The position numbers and the translations under genes are program-made. Positions 43,040 through 52,484 of a stretch of DNA of 64,000 nt are shown here, piece by piece. This DNA is from G963668435 sp963668435 (GTDB lineage Bacteria > Latescibacterota > Latescibacteria > Latescibacterales > Latescibacteraceae), in contig CAXXSC010000001.1 of assembly GCA_963668435.2 (NCBI GenBank), forward strand, positions 558,001-622,000. The letters are read 5' to 3'. The stretch's first letter is position 1, and every line of letters starts with the position of its first letter. Under the pieces are notes generated by a model. The model was given only the letters and a program-made list of their open reading frames with translations. It had not been told where the DNA came from and searched no databases.

Positions 43040-44050
43040 ATGCATAAAATCTCCGTTGTCATTCCGACACTCAATGCCGCGCGGACACTGGACTCCTGTC
43101 TTTCCGCGCTGAGAAAACAGGATTGCGGATGCGACAACATGGAGATTGTCATTGCTGATGCCGGTTCAAGCGACGCCACAATTGAAATCGCACAGAAATA
43201 TCAGGTTGATCTCATCGTATCCAATCCACTGAAAACCGGTGAAGCGGGTAAGGCTGCGGCTATTGACGCCTCGAGCGGTGACATCCTCGCCCTGGTCGAT
43301 TCCGACAATATTTTCGACGATACGAGCTATTTTTCAAAAGTGCTTGGGGCATTCAAGGACGACAGTATCAGTTTCGCCGAACCGCTTGCATGGACACATG
43401 ACCCCGACGATACTGTCGTGAACCGTTATTGCGCCCTTCTGGGTATGAACGATCCGCTGAGCTATTTCCTGGGAAATTATAATCGTCTGAGCCACCTTTC
43501 CGGCCGTTTCACTGATATGCCGGTGAAAATTGTCAGCGAGGACGATAATGCAATGATAGTGGAGGTTGATCCCGCGCATGTACCGACTTTCGGCGCCAAC
43601 GGTTTCATGATCCGCCGTGAGGCTCTCGAGGGACTTGTCTGGAGTCCCTATTATTTCGATATCGATGTTTTTCAGCAGGCAGTTGAAAAAGACCGTCGGC
43701 GGATCGCCGTGATCAAAAGCGAAACACGGCATCTTTTCTGCGACAGTGTCTCGACATTCAGGCGTAAACAGGCGCGCCGCATCCGCGACTATTTCTTCCA
43801 TACAGCGGGAAAAAGGCGAAGTTACGATTATTCATCGGTGCCGCGAAGAAGTTATTTTACATTCATACTCTCAACCGTTACCATTGTCCCACTTGTTCTG
43901 CAGGCACTGCGCGGCTACCTGAAAAAGCCGGACACGGCGTGGTTTTTCCACATTCCGGCGTGTTGGATCACGCTCTGGGAGTATGGTCTCGGTACTGTCC
44001 TTTCCCGTTTCAAGCGTGCGGAGTACGACCGCAGCGATTGGAAACAGTAA
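43040..44050 (+). CDS. Family 2 glycosyltransferase
   Basis: A 336-residue GT-A enzyme. The nucleotide-sugar region begins VVIPTLNAARTLDSCLSALR. The acid pair that binds metal is in LVDSDNIFDD. Further conserved parts are GANGFMIRREAL and the acid in YFDIDVFQQ. The C-terminal hydrophobic stretch (FTFILSTVTIVPLVLQALRG; WFFHIPACWITLWEYGLG) suggests membrane attachment, as in enzymes that build cell-surface polysaccharides. It is followed by an unrelated secreted protein, not a polysaccharide cluster. Confidence 0.9.
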   Translation: MHKISVVIPTLNAARTLDSCLSALRKQDCGCDNMEIVIADAGSSDATIEIAQKYQVDLIVSNPLKTGEAGKAAAIDASSGDILALVDSDNIFDDTSYFSKVLGAFKDDSISFAEPLAWTHDPDDTVVNRYCALLGMNDPLSYFLGNYNRLSHLSGRFTDMPVKIVSEDDNAMIVEVDPAHVPTFGANGFMIRREALEGLVWSPYYFDIDVFQQAVEKDRRRIAVIKSETRHLFCDSVSTFRRKQARRIRDYFFHTAGKRRSYDYSSVPRRSYFTFILSTVTIVPLVLQALRGYLKKPDTAWFFHIPACWITLWEYGLGTVLSRFKRAEYDRSDWKQ

Positions 44051-44226
44051 AAGACACTCATCCTCGGATTATCTTGCTGTTATTGTCCCTCCGATGTTGT
44101 TTTTCCTTGACTTTTTTTTGCGCTATCTCATTAATGAACAGTATCAATTTATATAAATTTCCTTTCAGATTCGGCTTTTGCCGGCTGAGCAGAAAAAACG
44201 GGTATGTCACGGGAGGCCGAAATCGT

Positions 44227-46344
44227 ATGTTTTCAGAGCGCAAAAATTTCTCAATGTCATTGTTTTTATTGCTGTTCGCTATTTCACTTTTAAGCATTGC
44301 CCCTTCTCAGCTGTATGCTGAGGAACTGCCGCAGGAACTTCTTTCTCTTGTCCGGAAAGCCGGTAATGCGGACAGCGATGTCGAACGTCGTGATATTCTT
44401 CGTTCGATGGCGGAACGGGATGACCTTCCTCCGGTATTCAAACGTGATGTCGGCGAGCTTGCCGATTTTGCCAGCCTCTGGGTCAATCCCGAAAAAGAGG
44501 TCAGGAATCCTCCCGACACCCGGAAAAGGGCGGCAGAGAACGGCTATCTCTGCTATTTTTTCAAATACCGCGATTACGAGGACCGTTATATTTATTCGAA
44601 AATTGATCATTCCTCGCCTCTGTATCCCATTGCCCTGATGTATGAGGCCCGCGAGCGTATGTGGGCTACATTCCAATCGGGCAATCTCTGGAATTCTCCC
44701 GACCGCGGCAAGAACCTGGGGCTTGTGCTCGAGTATTTTCGGATCGCAGCCCGTGCTTTCCCTGAAAATGACATGGTCGCCATGCATCTCGGCGAGCCGA
44801 TTCCCTGGGAACGGTATCCGAATCGTTGGAATAATGCGCCGGAATGGGCTGTCCTTCAGCGCGAGGGCCTTGAAAAACTTGCCGATATCATTACATGGTG
44901 GATCGATGAGAGAATGCTTGAAAACGGTGAGTTTGGTGGTGGCTGGGGTGATGATTGCGAGATGTACCGCTGGTGGGTGCCGGTGCTCTACGGTTTTGCC
45001 GACCCGAAAATCTCAGCTGCTCAGGAGCGGTTCTCACGGGCCCTTTTGAGCCAGTCCCACCATGAAAACGGCTATACCTCGAAAATGTCCGATGTCGAGC
45101 ATACTGCTGAGGATACCGGCGACACTATAACCCCCATGATGAACATCGACCCGGACAATCCAGAATGGAGCGGGCGAGCGATAAAAATCGCGGAACTTTT
45201 CGATACAGTCTGGTCAGGTGTGAACGAAAAAGGCAAACGCCAGTTCAAAAGCACCTATTTCAATGCCGGAAGCATTTCGGACGATCCGTACAGGGCGTGT
45301 GACACACCCCGTCATTTCGCGGCACTTCAGCCTGTAGCCCTGTATTGGCTGAGAAGCGGCGACAGGGAGGCGGGACGGCTTATTCTCGAATGGCTCGACT
45401 CCTGGGTCGAGGCGACAGCTCGTGAGGGCGACGGCAAAGCGGCAGGCATCATTCCCGCGGCGGTCTATTGGCCCGATGCTTCTTTCGCGAGGAAGGATGC
45501 CGTCTGGTGGGAGCCGAAAAACAATCCGGAACCGGCGCTTTACCGTTGGCCTGTGGCCTGCTCATGGGTGACCGACATGCTTCTTCAGGCCTGGTATATA
45601 AGCGGAGAAGATCGATGGCTAGGGCCCATCCGCTCGATGGCCTCAATACGCGGCAACTGGCTTGCCAACAAAGCGGCCGGAGAGCCGGAGCCCGGCAGTC
45701 TCGACTGGTGTGCCTCCCGTATGGGATCGACCTTAAGCGGCACACTTGCCAAGTATCGTTTTCTGTCCGGATCGGATGAATATGATACTCTTCTTTCAAG
45801 CGATGCCTCACCATATGTCCGCTACCGGCTCAATGGTGAGATGGACAGACTTCTTACCGCGCTAAGGAAAAATGCGAAAGCCGTGAGTGTGAATTTCGAG
45901 GGATTTACTTCCGAGGTCCGGCATACCGACCGTGTTATGGTCTGGCCCTCACGCTGGCTTGTGACCGGCGGTGTCGATCCCGAGGCGGCGTCAATCAACT
46001 CGCGGATGCTTTACGGCATGGCGACCGGCGATGTGGGCGATCACTCATTTTTCCCGCTGAATGCGGTGCGCTGGTTGACCCCGCCGCGTGAAATAGCGGC
46101 TTTTGTCAGGGAAACAGGCCAGGTTTTCAGTGCTGATCTTTTCCATTTCGGCGAAAAAGAACGCCCGATGGCCGCCGAACTGTACCTTCTGCCGAAAGGC
46201 GAATACACGTGGTCGCTCAGTGTAGACGGCAGGACTATTCCCGGTATGTCAGGTGTCTTGACAATTAATGGTGCGCGGACAAAACTGCCCTTTACGCTTC
46301 CGGCCGGTAAAACGGTGCGGCTCGAGATCAGGCCGAAAGGCTGA
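44227..46344 (+). CDS. Large secreted helical protein, unknown function
   Basis: A 705-residue protein with a signal peptide (MSLFLLLFAISLLSIAPSQLYA). I do not recognise the family. Aromatic- and acid-rich helical segments (GEFGGGWGDDCEMYRWWVPV, PRHFAALQPVALYWL, RWPVACSWVTDMLLQAWYIS) point to an alpha/alpha-barrel glycosidase- or lyase-like core. The last 90 residues look like a beta-sandwich (AAELYLLPKGEYTWSLSVDG). The ATG at 44227 has GGAGG ten bases upstream. A longer frame reaching back into the glycosyltransferase gene is not credible. Stylistically like the 455-residue protein at 6209. Confidence 0.55.
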   Translation: MFSERKNFSMSLFLLLFAISLLSIAPSQLYAEELPQELLSLVRKAGNADSDVERRDILRSMAERDDLPPVFKRDVGELADFASLWVNPEKEVRNPPDTRKRAAENGYLCYFFKYRDYEDRYIYSKIDHSSPLYPIALMYEARERMWATFQSGNLWNSPDRGKNLGLVLEYFRIAARAFPENDMVAMHLGEPIPWERYPNRWNNAPEWAVLQREGLEKLADIITWWIDERMLENGEFGGGWGDDCEMYRWWVPVLYGFADPKISAAQERFSRALLSQSHHENGYTSKMSDVEHTAEDTGDTITPMMNIDPDNPEWSGRAIKIAELFDTVWSGVNEKGKRQFKSTYFNAGSISDDPYRACDTPRHFAALQPVALYWLRSGDREAGRLILEWLDSWVEATAREGDGKAAGIIPAAVYWPDASFARKDAVWWEPKNNPEPALYRWPVACSWVTDMLLQAWYISGEDRWLGPIRSMASIRGNWLANKAAGEPEPGSLDWCASRMGSTLSGTLAKYRFLSGSDEYDTLLSSDASPYVRYRLNGEMDRLLTALRKNAKAVSVNFEGFTSEVRHTDRVMVWPSRWLVTGGVDPEAASINSRMLYGMATGDVGDHSFFPLNAVRWLTPPREIAAFVRETGQVFSADLFHFGEKERPMAAELYLLPKGEYTWSLSVDGRTIPGMSGVLTINGARTKLPFTLPAGKTVRLEIRPKG

Positions 46345-46523
46345 TGATGATTGCGCTTTTATATTTACATTAACGATGCGGCTGGATGTTGAATGGAAAA
46401 CCTGATGACATACGCGTCGTTTGTATAGGATTTCCAGAAATCAGGGCTCGTCTGCACTGCTGAGCCGTTGAACTAAGTAGGGGCGAAATAAATAAATGTC
46501 AGTGATGCTGAAGGCGGTTTCCC

Positions 46524-47174
46524 ATGCCACATTCCGAACGTCTGCTGAAAAATGGCAGAGACTGTGACCATGAGGTCGTAGTACCGTTGAAACGCCGTGG
46601 TATCAGGCAGGCCGCTGGAATTGCTGTCCGTGCTTTCCGCGAGGACCCGATGATGGAATATATTTTTCCGCGGGGATCTGACGACGAGGCAAAAGCGCGG
46701 CGTTTTTCGGTGGCTTCAATCCATTACGGGCGTTCTATCGGACGGGTCGACACCACGATGGCGCTTCATGGCGTTGCAGTATGGGTGCCGCCGGGACATA
46801 ACGATGTCTCAATGACTGCTTTTTTTATGAGCGGCATGCTTTTTGTCCCCCTGCTGATAGGACGGATATCCTTCCGCCGCTTGCTCGACTGCATCGAATA
46901 CACCGTACAGGTGCATCACGAGTTGATGACTATGCCGCACTGGTATCTGCAGGAACTGGCGGTCGATCCGCTTCATCAGGGCAGGGGGATAGGCGCCGCA
47001 CTCATACAGCCGGTGCTCGATGAAGCCGACAGGACAGGCCATCCATGCTATCTGGAGACATTTACCGGCAGGGGAGTCCGTTTTTACAAACGCCGTGGAT
47101 TCCACGTTGTCCGCGAGGGTTCGCCGCCGCGGGGCGGGCCGCATTGCTATTCAATGGTACGAGAGCCGCATTAG
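46524..47174 (+). CDS. GNAT-family N-acetyltransferase
   Basis: A 216-residue acetyl-CoA-dependent transferase. The binding motif A is LAVDPLHQGRGIGAALIQPV, and CYLETFTGRGVRFYKRRGF is motif B. The N-terminal half (AGIAVRAFREDPMMEYIFP) and central aromatic region are typical of the family seen in antibiotic or polyamine acetyltransferases. Substrate is unknown. Confidence 0.9.
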   Translation: MPHSERLLKNGRDCDHEVVVPLKRRGIRQAAGIAVRAFREDPMMEYIFPRGSDDEAKARRFSVASIHYGRSIGRVDTTMALHGVAVWVPPGHNDVSMTAFFMSGMLFVPLLIGRISFRRLLDCIEYTVQVHHELMTMPHWYLQELAVDPLHQGRGIGAALIQPVLDEADRTGHPCYLETFTGRGVRFYKRRGFHVVREGSPPRGGPHCYSMVREPH

Positions 47175-47338
47175 TCTTCTGTTTTTGCTTGTATTTTGCC
47201 TTGATATGATAGAAAATATAAAGGGTGTATATGTTTCATATACCGGTGAACGTATCTTTCAGCACCTGGCAGGCAAAGGAAAGATTATCGAGTTTCTCAT
47301 GTCGCTGAAATGATCGTTTGGCAGGGGGCGAGCAATAG

Positions 47339-47391
47339 AAAAGGCACTGCCAACAGCTCATGAGGTTTATAACTGTTGGCGGTGCCTTTTT
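47339..47391. terminator. Terminator, probably bidirectional
   Basis: AAAGGCACTGCCAACAG pairs with CTGTTGGCGGTGCCTTT around a 16-base loop (one mismatched pair) and continues into T5. On the minus strand AAAAA/TTTTT is also available. It lies between the convergent GNAT gene and the PLP-enzyme gene. Confidence 0.82.
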
Positions 47392-47417
47392 GCGATTTTT
47401 CAGCTGAACAGCTATTG

Positions 47418-48512
47418 TTACCTGTCCAGCGGCTGGATATCTTCCTCGAAGAAGCGGTGCAGTGTCCTTGGGAGTTCATGATAATCGAGGTCCTTGATTT
47501 CAGTGCCGTAGTCCCGTGAATTGTATGTGTTCCAGAACAGGGCGCTGTCCTTGCCGAACCTGCCTTTACGGGCGTCGTGGATGAGCGCCGCCAGTGTCTT
47601 GGCCGTATAAGTGCCGTCGAGGGCGATGTTTTCATGTTCGCGCATCAGTTTGGCCGCCTCGGCTCCCTCTGTCGTATAGAGTCCGTAATCACTTCCGGCG
47701 AATTCCTGCCTGACCTCGATATCTGCTGTTTCTCTGCCGAGGAGAGGGAACGACGGATCGGCAGTATGCAGAAATCCGGCTGTCTGCTCATAAAGCCTGA
47801 GACTGTTATCGAGGTTGCTCCTGTCTTTGCCGAGCAGGGCGACAGCCACGACTTTCGACGGGATATTCATGGCCCTGAGCCCGAGTGCAATTCCTACCGC
47901 TGTACCCATCGAACCCATCGCGACATAGATATATGAAGGCGTATCGATTTCACCGGCATTTATCTGTTCCGCCAGCTCGATTCCGGCGTTGACGAATCCG
48001 GCTGTCCCGAGCGCTGTCGTGCCGCCGACCGGGATAATCATGGGGAAACGTCCACTTATTTTCTTCCGGGCGATGATGATTTTCCGTGTTGCCCTTCCGA
48101 ATGCACGGTAGTTGCCGAAATAATGAATGTCGGCACCTGCCTGATAACTTCTTAAAAGCGTTTTGCCGATTGAGCGGGCATTGGGCTGCGGCCCGAGAAG
48201 TGTGATGCAGTCGAGGCCCAGTTTTTCGGCGTACAATGCTGTTGCGAGGGCATGGTTCGATCCCGCGCCGCCATAGGTCAGAACCTCGTGGTATCCCTTG
48301 TCGAGCGCTTTACCAAGGATGAATTCCAGTTTTCTGATTTTGTTGCCGCCATAGATATCACCGCTGACATCATCGCATTTGATCGCGAGATTTCCGATCC
48401 CGAGTTCTTTTGTGAGTTTGTTACAGCGATGAACCGGTGTCGGATAGTTTCCCAAGGCTGTGAACGGCAGTTTTTCACCAAGTGCCGGATACTTTTTAAA
48501 AAGGGCTAACAT
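47418..48512 (-). CDS. D-cysteine desulfhydrase/ACC deaminase-like PLP enzyme
   Basis: A 364-residue pyridoxal-phosphate enzyme (fold type II). The cofactor Lys lies in YGGNKIRKLEFIL, and TYGGAGSNHALATALYA is the phosphate-binding and nearby Ser/Asn loop. GSMGTAVGIALGLRA is the glycine-rich region. Relatives cleave D-cysteine or 1-aminocyclopropane-1-carboxylate to a 2-keto acid plus ammonia. Specificity cannot be read from sequence. A 14-base palindrome (48554-48567) lies just upstream. Confidence 0.88.
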   Translation of the reverse strand: MLALFKKYPALGEKLPFTALGNYPTPVHRCNKLTKELGIGNLAIKCDDVSGDIYGGNKIRKLEFILGKALDKGYHEVLTYGGAGSNHALATALYAEKLGLDCITLLGPQPNARSIGKTLLRSYQAGADIHYFGNYRAFGRATRKIIIARKKISGRFPMIIPVGGTTALGTAGFVNAGIELAEQINAGEIDTPSYIYVAMGSMGTAVGIALGLRAMNIPSKVVAVALLGKDRSNLDNSLRLYEQTAGFLHTADPSFPLLGRETADIEVRQEFAGSDYGLYTTEGAEAAKLMREHENIALDGTYTAKTLAALIHDARKGRFGKDSALFWNTYNSRDYGTEIKDLDYHELPRTLHRFFEEDIQPLDR

Positions 48513-48553
48513 ATCAGGAATCCTGTCTGTATTTGAATTGATGAATGACCAGT

Positions 48554-48567
48554 TGACAGTGCTGTCA
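48554..48567. promoter_or_regulatory. Short perfect palindrome upstream of the PLP-enzyme gene
   Basis: TGACAGTGCTGTCA is a perfect inverted repeat 42 bases upstream of the start codon of the minus-strand gene. It may be an operator; no regulator gene is adjacent. Confidence 0.3.
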
Positions 48568-48624
48568 TTGGTGACATGAAAACGGAAGGGTCGCCGGGCT
48601 GTCGTGATACTGTAACAGGCCCGG

Positions 48625-49242
48625 CTATTCGGCAGGGAAGAATGCTTCTTCGAGCATCATGGACAGGGTGTGATAGATGGGTACGTGGAATTCCTGCACA
48701 TGATGGACAATCGTGGCGGGGACCCGCACTGTAATGTCGGCGAGTTCGGCCAGCTTTCCGCCGTCCGCGCCGGTCATGCCGATAACGGTGATTCCTTTGG
48801 CACGGGCGGTTTCCGCTGCAATGAGAATATTTTTCGAGTTGCCGGAGGTACTGATCGCCACAAGCGCGTCGCCTGTTGTGCCGATGCCCCAGAGAATCTG
48901 GGCGAACGTGTATTCGGGATCTGCGTCATTGGCGAACGCCGAGCTCAGCGACAGGTAACCGGTGAGCGGTATGGTGGGAAGGGCGCCCTGTAGTTTGCCG
49001 GCAAGCTCCTCACCAAGAGATTCGAACGCTTCCGGGGGAAGCGGCCTGCGTTTATGGAAAGATTTCATGAGTTCGCCGGCCCAGTGTTCAGCATCGGCAG
49101 CGCTTCCGCCATTGCCGCATATAAGGACCTTACTGCCCGAAGAGTAACAGTCGCCGAGAGTGACGAACGTTTTTTCTATATCACGGGTGCAATCGGCGAG
49201 TGCCGGAAAGCGTTCTATGAGTTCTACAAGATGTTCGTTCAT
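48625..49242 (-). CDS. gmhA: Sedoheptulose-7-phosphate isomerase (GmhA-like SIS protein)
   Basis: A 205-residue SIS-fold isomerase that turns sedoheptulose 7-phosphate into D-glycero-heptose 7-phosphate for lipopolysaccharide or S-layer heptose. Signatures are LICGNGGSAADAEHWAGEL, TSGNSKNILIAAE and the C-terminal IVHHVQEFHVPIYHTLSMML. Family proteins are 190-200 residues, so the length fits. Neighbours do not give a full heptose operon. It is likely part of envelope sugar supply. Confidence 0.92.
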   Translation of the reverse strand: MNEHLVELIERFPALADCTRDIEKTFVTLGDCYSSGSKVLICGNGGSAADAEHWAGELMKSFHKRRPLPPEAFESLGEELAGKLQGALPTIPLTGYLSLSSAFANDADPEYTFAQILWGIGTTGDALVAISTSGNSKNILIAAETARAKGITVIGMTGADGGKLAELADITVRVPATIVHHVQEFHVPIYHTLSMMLEEAFFPAE

Positions 49243-49352
49243 TCTATCGGGCCTGTCTATCTTTCCGTTTGAAGTGGAACCTCACGTTCTCTGCTAAATA
49301 TACAATATCCGCGGCCCGCAGGCGAACGGAAAATGGTATCAGTCCTGTCCTG

Positions 49353-50384
49353 TCATCGCCTTACGACCCTGAAACCGATGTTATGGTATTTGAACGATGG
49401 TTCATAGGCCCAGGAAAATCCGCATCGGAGAGCTTGTGCACGGCTCGCCCAGCTTCCGCCCTTGAACACCTTGTTGGTGCCGTAATCGGGTCCCGGAGGA
49501 TCCTTGTCCGGACGTACCGAGGGATAGCGTTCATCATACCAGTCATGGCACCATTCCCATACATTGCCGCTCATGTCGTACAGGCCGAACGGATTGGGCT
49601 TATAGCTGCCCGTTTTTGTCGGGTGACGTTTGACCGAGGAATAGTTCGCTTTCGAGGAACTCAATTTGCCGTCGTGGGTGGCGTACCGTAAATGCTGTCC
49701 CCCGCGCGCCGCATATTCCCATTCCGCCTCAGTGGGAAGGTCGAGTCCGTAATTTTTTGCGAAAGCATCGGCGCCGTACCAGGTGACATAGACAACGGGA
49801 AAATCGCCTTTGCCCTCGGCTACAGTGAAGGTGGAGTCCTGAAAACTGATCCAGCATTTGTTGTTGTTGTCGAAAGAGCCGTGCAGGTTGATGAGCTCCT
49901 TGCCGCCGATATCGTCCTCGAGTCCGATGACAATGCCGCTTGAAATCAGGATGCTGCCTTTGGCGTAGATGGCGTTAAGGAAGCTTGCGAACTGGGCGTT
50001 GGTGATTTCCGTGATGCTGATCTCGAAAGGTGATACTGTCACCAAAGTCGAGTCCGCCGGTTCCTCTTCGTCATCCTGTATGCCCAATGAGACCATGCCG
50101 CCCGGCAACGGCATCATGGATATGCCGATACCGTCGAGAAGGAAATCGATAACTTTCTGGCGAACGGCGTTGCCGTTGGCAGTTTTCATGCCGCCTGCCG
50201 TATCTGCTGAGTCGGTGCTGTCTGCGAAAGCCGCGCCGGTGTTCAGTGTCAGTGCTGTCATTGAGGCGACTCCGGCCTCCGGCATTCGTGAAATCATGCC
50301 CCCTGCCGTGCAGTAAGCTGTCACCGCAAATACCGCGAAAAGAAAAAGCAGTACACCTCGTCCTGTATGTTGTTGGATTTTCAT
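49353..50384 (-). CDS. Secreted SUMF1-family protein
   Basis: A 343-residue protein with an N-terminal membrane/signal segment (VLLFLFAVFAVTAYCTAGGM) and a SUMF1 (formylglycine-generating-enzyme-like) domain from about residue 95: MPLPGGMVSLGIQ, ITNAQFASFLN, PTEAEWEYAARGGQH, GLYDMSGNVWEWCHDWYDE, FKGGSWAS and NIGFRVVRR. In sulfatase-activating members two cysteines near the end are catalytic. This one has a single Cys in the RCGFSW region, so classical formylglycine activity is doubtful. Shares the domain with the gene at 23347. Divergent from the aldo/keto reductase-ferredoxin gene. Confidence 0.85.
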   Translation of the reverse strand: MKIQQHTGRGVLLFLFAVFAVTAYCTAGGMISRMPEAGVASMTALTLNTGAAFADSTDSADTAGGMKTANGNAVRQKVIDFLLDGIGISMMPLPGGMVSLGIQDDEEEPADSTLVTVSPFEISITEITNAQFASFLNAIYAKGSILISSGIVIGLEDDIGGKELINLHGSFDNNNKCWISFQDSTFTVAEGKGDFPVVYVTWYGADAFAKNYGLDLPTEAEWEYAARGGQHLRYATHDGKLSSSKANYSSVKRHPTKTGSYKPNPFGLYDMSGNVWEWCHDWYDERYPSVRPDKDPPGPDYGTNKVFKGGSWASRAQALRCGFSWAYEPSFKYHNIGFRVVRR

Positions 50385-50456
50385 CGATTATTCAACCTGA
50401 TTTTTATGGCTTGATATTCACCCATACCATACAATAGGAGCGGGCAGAACGCAAGT

Positions 50457-50496
50457 GATAATACGTATTATAATACGCATTATCATACGTATGTGC
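50457..50496. repeat. Three 12-bp AT-rich repeats between divergent genes
   Basis: ATACGTAT, ATACGCAT and ATACGTAT begin at 50461, 50473 and 50485 with an exact 12-base period (units ATACGTATTATA, ATACGCATTATC, ATACGTATGTGC). The first and third units are self-complementary around ACGT. It sits in the 206-base gap between the SUMF1 gene (minus) and the aldo/keto reductase gene (plus). Could be an operator array for an unknown regulator or an AT-rich tandem repeat. Confidence 0.5.
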
Positions 50497-50590
50497 ATTC
50501 CGAAGGTTTCCGATTCCTTGCATCATACTCCCAGTGGTGGTATATTATATACACCCACGGACTTACAATTCCTACATGAAAGAGAATTAC

Positions 50591-51712
50591 ATGAAGTATA
50601 CTGAATTGGGGAAGACCGGTCTTTCGGTTTCCCGTCTCGGATACGGTGCCATGCGTCTGCCAATGACCAAGGACGGACCGGATGGGCTTGTCGACCGGGA
50701 GAAGGCCATTCACCTTTTGCACCGTGCTTTTGATCTGGGAATCAACTATTTCGATACGGCACGCGGATACTGCAACGAAGACAGCCAGCGAGCGGTTGGC
50801 GAGGCTCTTGAAGACCGCCGTGACAAGGTTGTGATTTCCACGAAAAATCCCTGTTTCGGTAAAAACGAAAAGGAATGGTGGATCAACCTCGAGAACAGTC
50901 TCAAACGGCTCAGGACCGATTATCTCGATATATATAATTTCCATGGCATCAGCTGGAAAATATACAAGGAAAACATCGAGCGGCGTATAGGCGCCTGGAT
51001 GCGCAAAGCTTATGATCAGGGATTGGTCAGGCATATCTGCTGTTCGATGCACGATCGTAATGACGCTCTCGTGAAAATGGTCGATACCGGCATGTTCGAG
51101 TCTATCACACTCCAATACAACCTCATCGACCGCAGTCTCGAGAAGGGCATGGCCCATGCTCGTGAAAAAGGTGTCGGCATCGTTGTCATGGGGCCTGTCG
51201 GCGGCGGACGTCTCGCGGAACCGAGCGAGGTGATGCAGGATGTTGCCGGCGGCAGTGTGAGAATCCCGGAGCTCGCCCTTCGTTTCGTGTTGTCGAATCC
51301 CAATGTGAATGTTGCGCTTTCCGGCATGAGCACGATAGAACAGCTCGAGGAGAATGTGAAGATCGCTGATGCAGGAGACACGCTGCCGGAGGATTATATG
51401 GCCGAGATCAAGCGCCGCCTCGTTGATCTCAGGAAAATGGCTGATCTCTATTGCACCGGCTGCGGTTATTGCCTTCCCTGCCCGCAGGATGTCAATATAC
51501 CACGTATATTCCAGCTGCTCAATCAAGGCCGTATTTATGGTATATGGGAGAGTGCTCGGCAGGCATACGCCGATCTTGGCGAGGCCGCTTGGGAAACCGG
51601 TGAAAAAGCGACCAAATGTATCGAATGTGGTCTCTGTGAGCCTAAATGCCCTCAGCATATTATGATTCGTGACCAGTTGAAGGATGCCCACGCTATTTTA
51701 TCAGAAAATTAA
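50591..51712 (+). CDS. Aldo/keto reductase with C-terminal 4Fe-4S domain
   Basis: A 373-residue protein. Residues 1-290 are an AKR barrel (KYTELGKTGLSVSRLGYGAM, catalytic YFDTARGYCNED, Lys in VISTKNP, NFHGIS in place of the usual His-containing strand). The tail holds two four-cysteine clusters: CTGCGYCLPCP and CIECGLCEPKCP, binding 4Fe-4S centres. This fusion is a known AKR branch in anaerobes, where electrons may come from ferredoxin. I chose ATG 50591 with AAAGAG upstream; the ORF can be read back to 50534 without gaining conserved sequence. Confidence 0.87.
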   Translation: MKYTELGKTGLSVSRLGYGAMRLPMTKDGPDGLVDREKAIHLLHRAFDLGINYFDTARGYCNEDSQRAVGEALEDRRDKVVISTKNPCFGKNEKEWWINLENSLKRLRTDYLDIYNFHGISWKIYKENIERRIGAWMRKAYDQGLVRHICCSMHDRNDALVKMVDTGMFESITLQYNLIDRSLEKGMAHAREKGVGIVVMGPVGGGRLAEPSEVMQDVAGGSVRIPELALRFVLSNPNVNVALSGMSTIEQLEENVKIADAGDTLPEDYMAEIKRRLVDLRKMADLYCTGCGYCLPCPQDVNIPRIFQLLNQGRIYGIWESARQAYADLGEAAWETGEKATKCIECGLCEPKCPQHIMIRDQLKDAHAILSEN

Positions 51713-51852
51713 TAATAACACATTATTCTATCAGGTTTCTGTTGTCTGGCATTGACGCATTATGTATATAACAGCTACTAATGACGCCGGAACGGGTAGG
51801 GGCGTAGAGGTCGGGGTGTTCTTTCAATTCTGACAGCAGAGCGGAGGAAAAC

Positions 51853-52299
51853 ATGATTCTCGACACAATTGAAAATGCCGAAAAGTATTACAAAATAAAT
51901 CCTTATTTCAAAAAAGCCTTTGAGTTTTTGAAAACCGCTGATCCGTCGAATGCGGGTGTTACTGTCGAAATTGACGGCGAAAAAGTATATGCCATGATTA
52001 TCAAATCGGTCGGTGAAGGCCGCGAGGGTGCACAGCTTGAAATTCATAAAAAATATATCGATATCCAGTATTGTGTCGAGGGGCTTCATGTTTTTGGCTG
52101 GAAACCCACCCGTGAGTGCAGCGATGTGACCCGCGAGTTTGACGATGCCGACGATTATGGTTTCTTTGGCGAAGAACCCGATTTCTGGGCGCCGGTCAAG
52201 CCTGGCCAGTTCGCTATATTCTTCCCTGAGGATGCCCATACGCCAAAGGGCGGAAAAGGCCCGCTCCATAAAATCCTTGTGAAAGTCGCTATCGATTGA
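51853..52299 (+). CDS. YhcH/YjgK/YiaL-family protein (DUF386)
   Basis: A 148-residue cupin-like protein of the YhcH/YjgK/YiaL family, identified by KYIDIQYCVEGLHVFGWKP and the C-terminal FAIFFPEDAHTPK. The E. coli YhcH member lies in the sialic-acid operon and is linked to sugar-anomer handling. Here the aldolase and sialidase are 20 kb away, so any link is indirect. GGAGG is present six to seven bases before the ATG. It has its own terminator at 52321. Confidence 0.9.
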   Translation: MILDTIENAEKYYKINPYFKKAFEFLKTADPSNAGVTVEIDGEKVYAMIIKSVGEGREGAQLEIHKKYIDIQYCVEGLHVFGWKPTRECSDVTREFDDADDYGFFGEEPDFWAPVKPGQFAIFFPEDAHTPKGGKGPLHKILVKVAID

Positions 52300-52320
52300 G
52301 ATAGTTTAAATATCGAGTTC

Positions 52321-52350
52321 AAAGGGGTTCCCGCCGGGAGCCCTTTTTTT
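52321..52350 (+). terminator. Terminator after the YhcH-family gene
   Basis: AAAGGGGTTCCC pairs with GGGAGCCCTTT across a short GCC loop (imperfect), followed by T7. Confidence 0.8.
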
Positions 52351-52450
52351 ATGCCGGGATTGCCTGTATGAGCCGCAAACATACAGTGACAATGTCTCTC
52401 AATACATGCATGGTGGAAATTGATATATGATGTGCCGCTTGCCCTCCTTC

Positions 52451-52478
52451 TTGCAAATAATTTGCATTGTGTTATATT
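52451..52478 (+). promoter_or_regulatory. Promoter with Fur/Zur-type 7-1-7 operator
   Basis: TTGCAA (52451-52456) and TATATT (52473-52478) are separated by 16 bases. TGCAAAT-A-ATTTGCA (52452-52466) is a perfect 7-1-7 inverted repeat across the -35 and spacer. This is the geometry of Fur/Zur/PerR sites. The predicted start of transcription is 52485, the A of the ATG, so the messenger would be leaderless. Binding by the downstream Fur-family protein is inferred. Confidence 0.6.
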
Positions 52479-52484
52479 ACTAAT

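Noticed and set aside
43939..44226. Extension of the helical secreted protein into the glycosyltransferase gene
   Set aside because: It overlaps a real gene in another frame and hides the signal peptide; ATG 44227 has a good ribosome-binding site.
46345..46523. tRNA-like string in the gap before the GNAT gene
   Set aside because: No cloverleaf can be drawn and no conserved T-loop is present.
50534..50590. N-terminal extension of the aldo/keto reductase gene
   Set aside because: The added residues match nothing in AKR proteins and the start has no ribosome-binding site; ATG 50591 gives the family's KYTELGKTG start.
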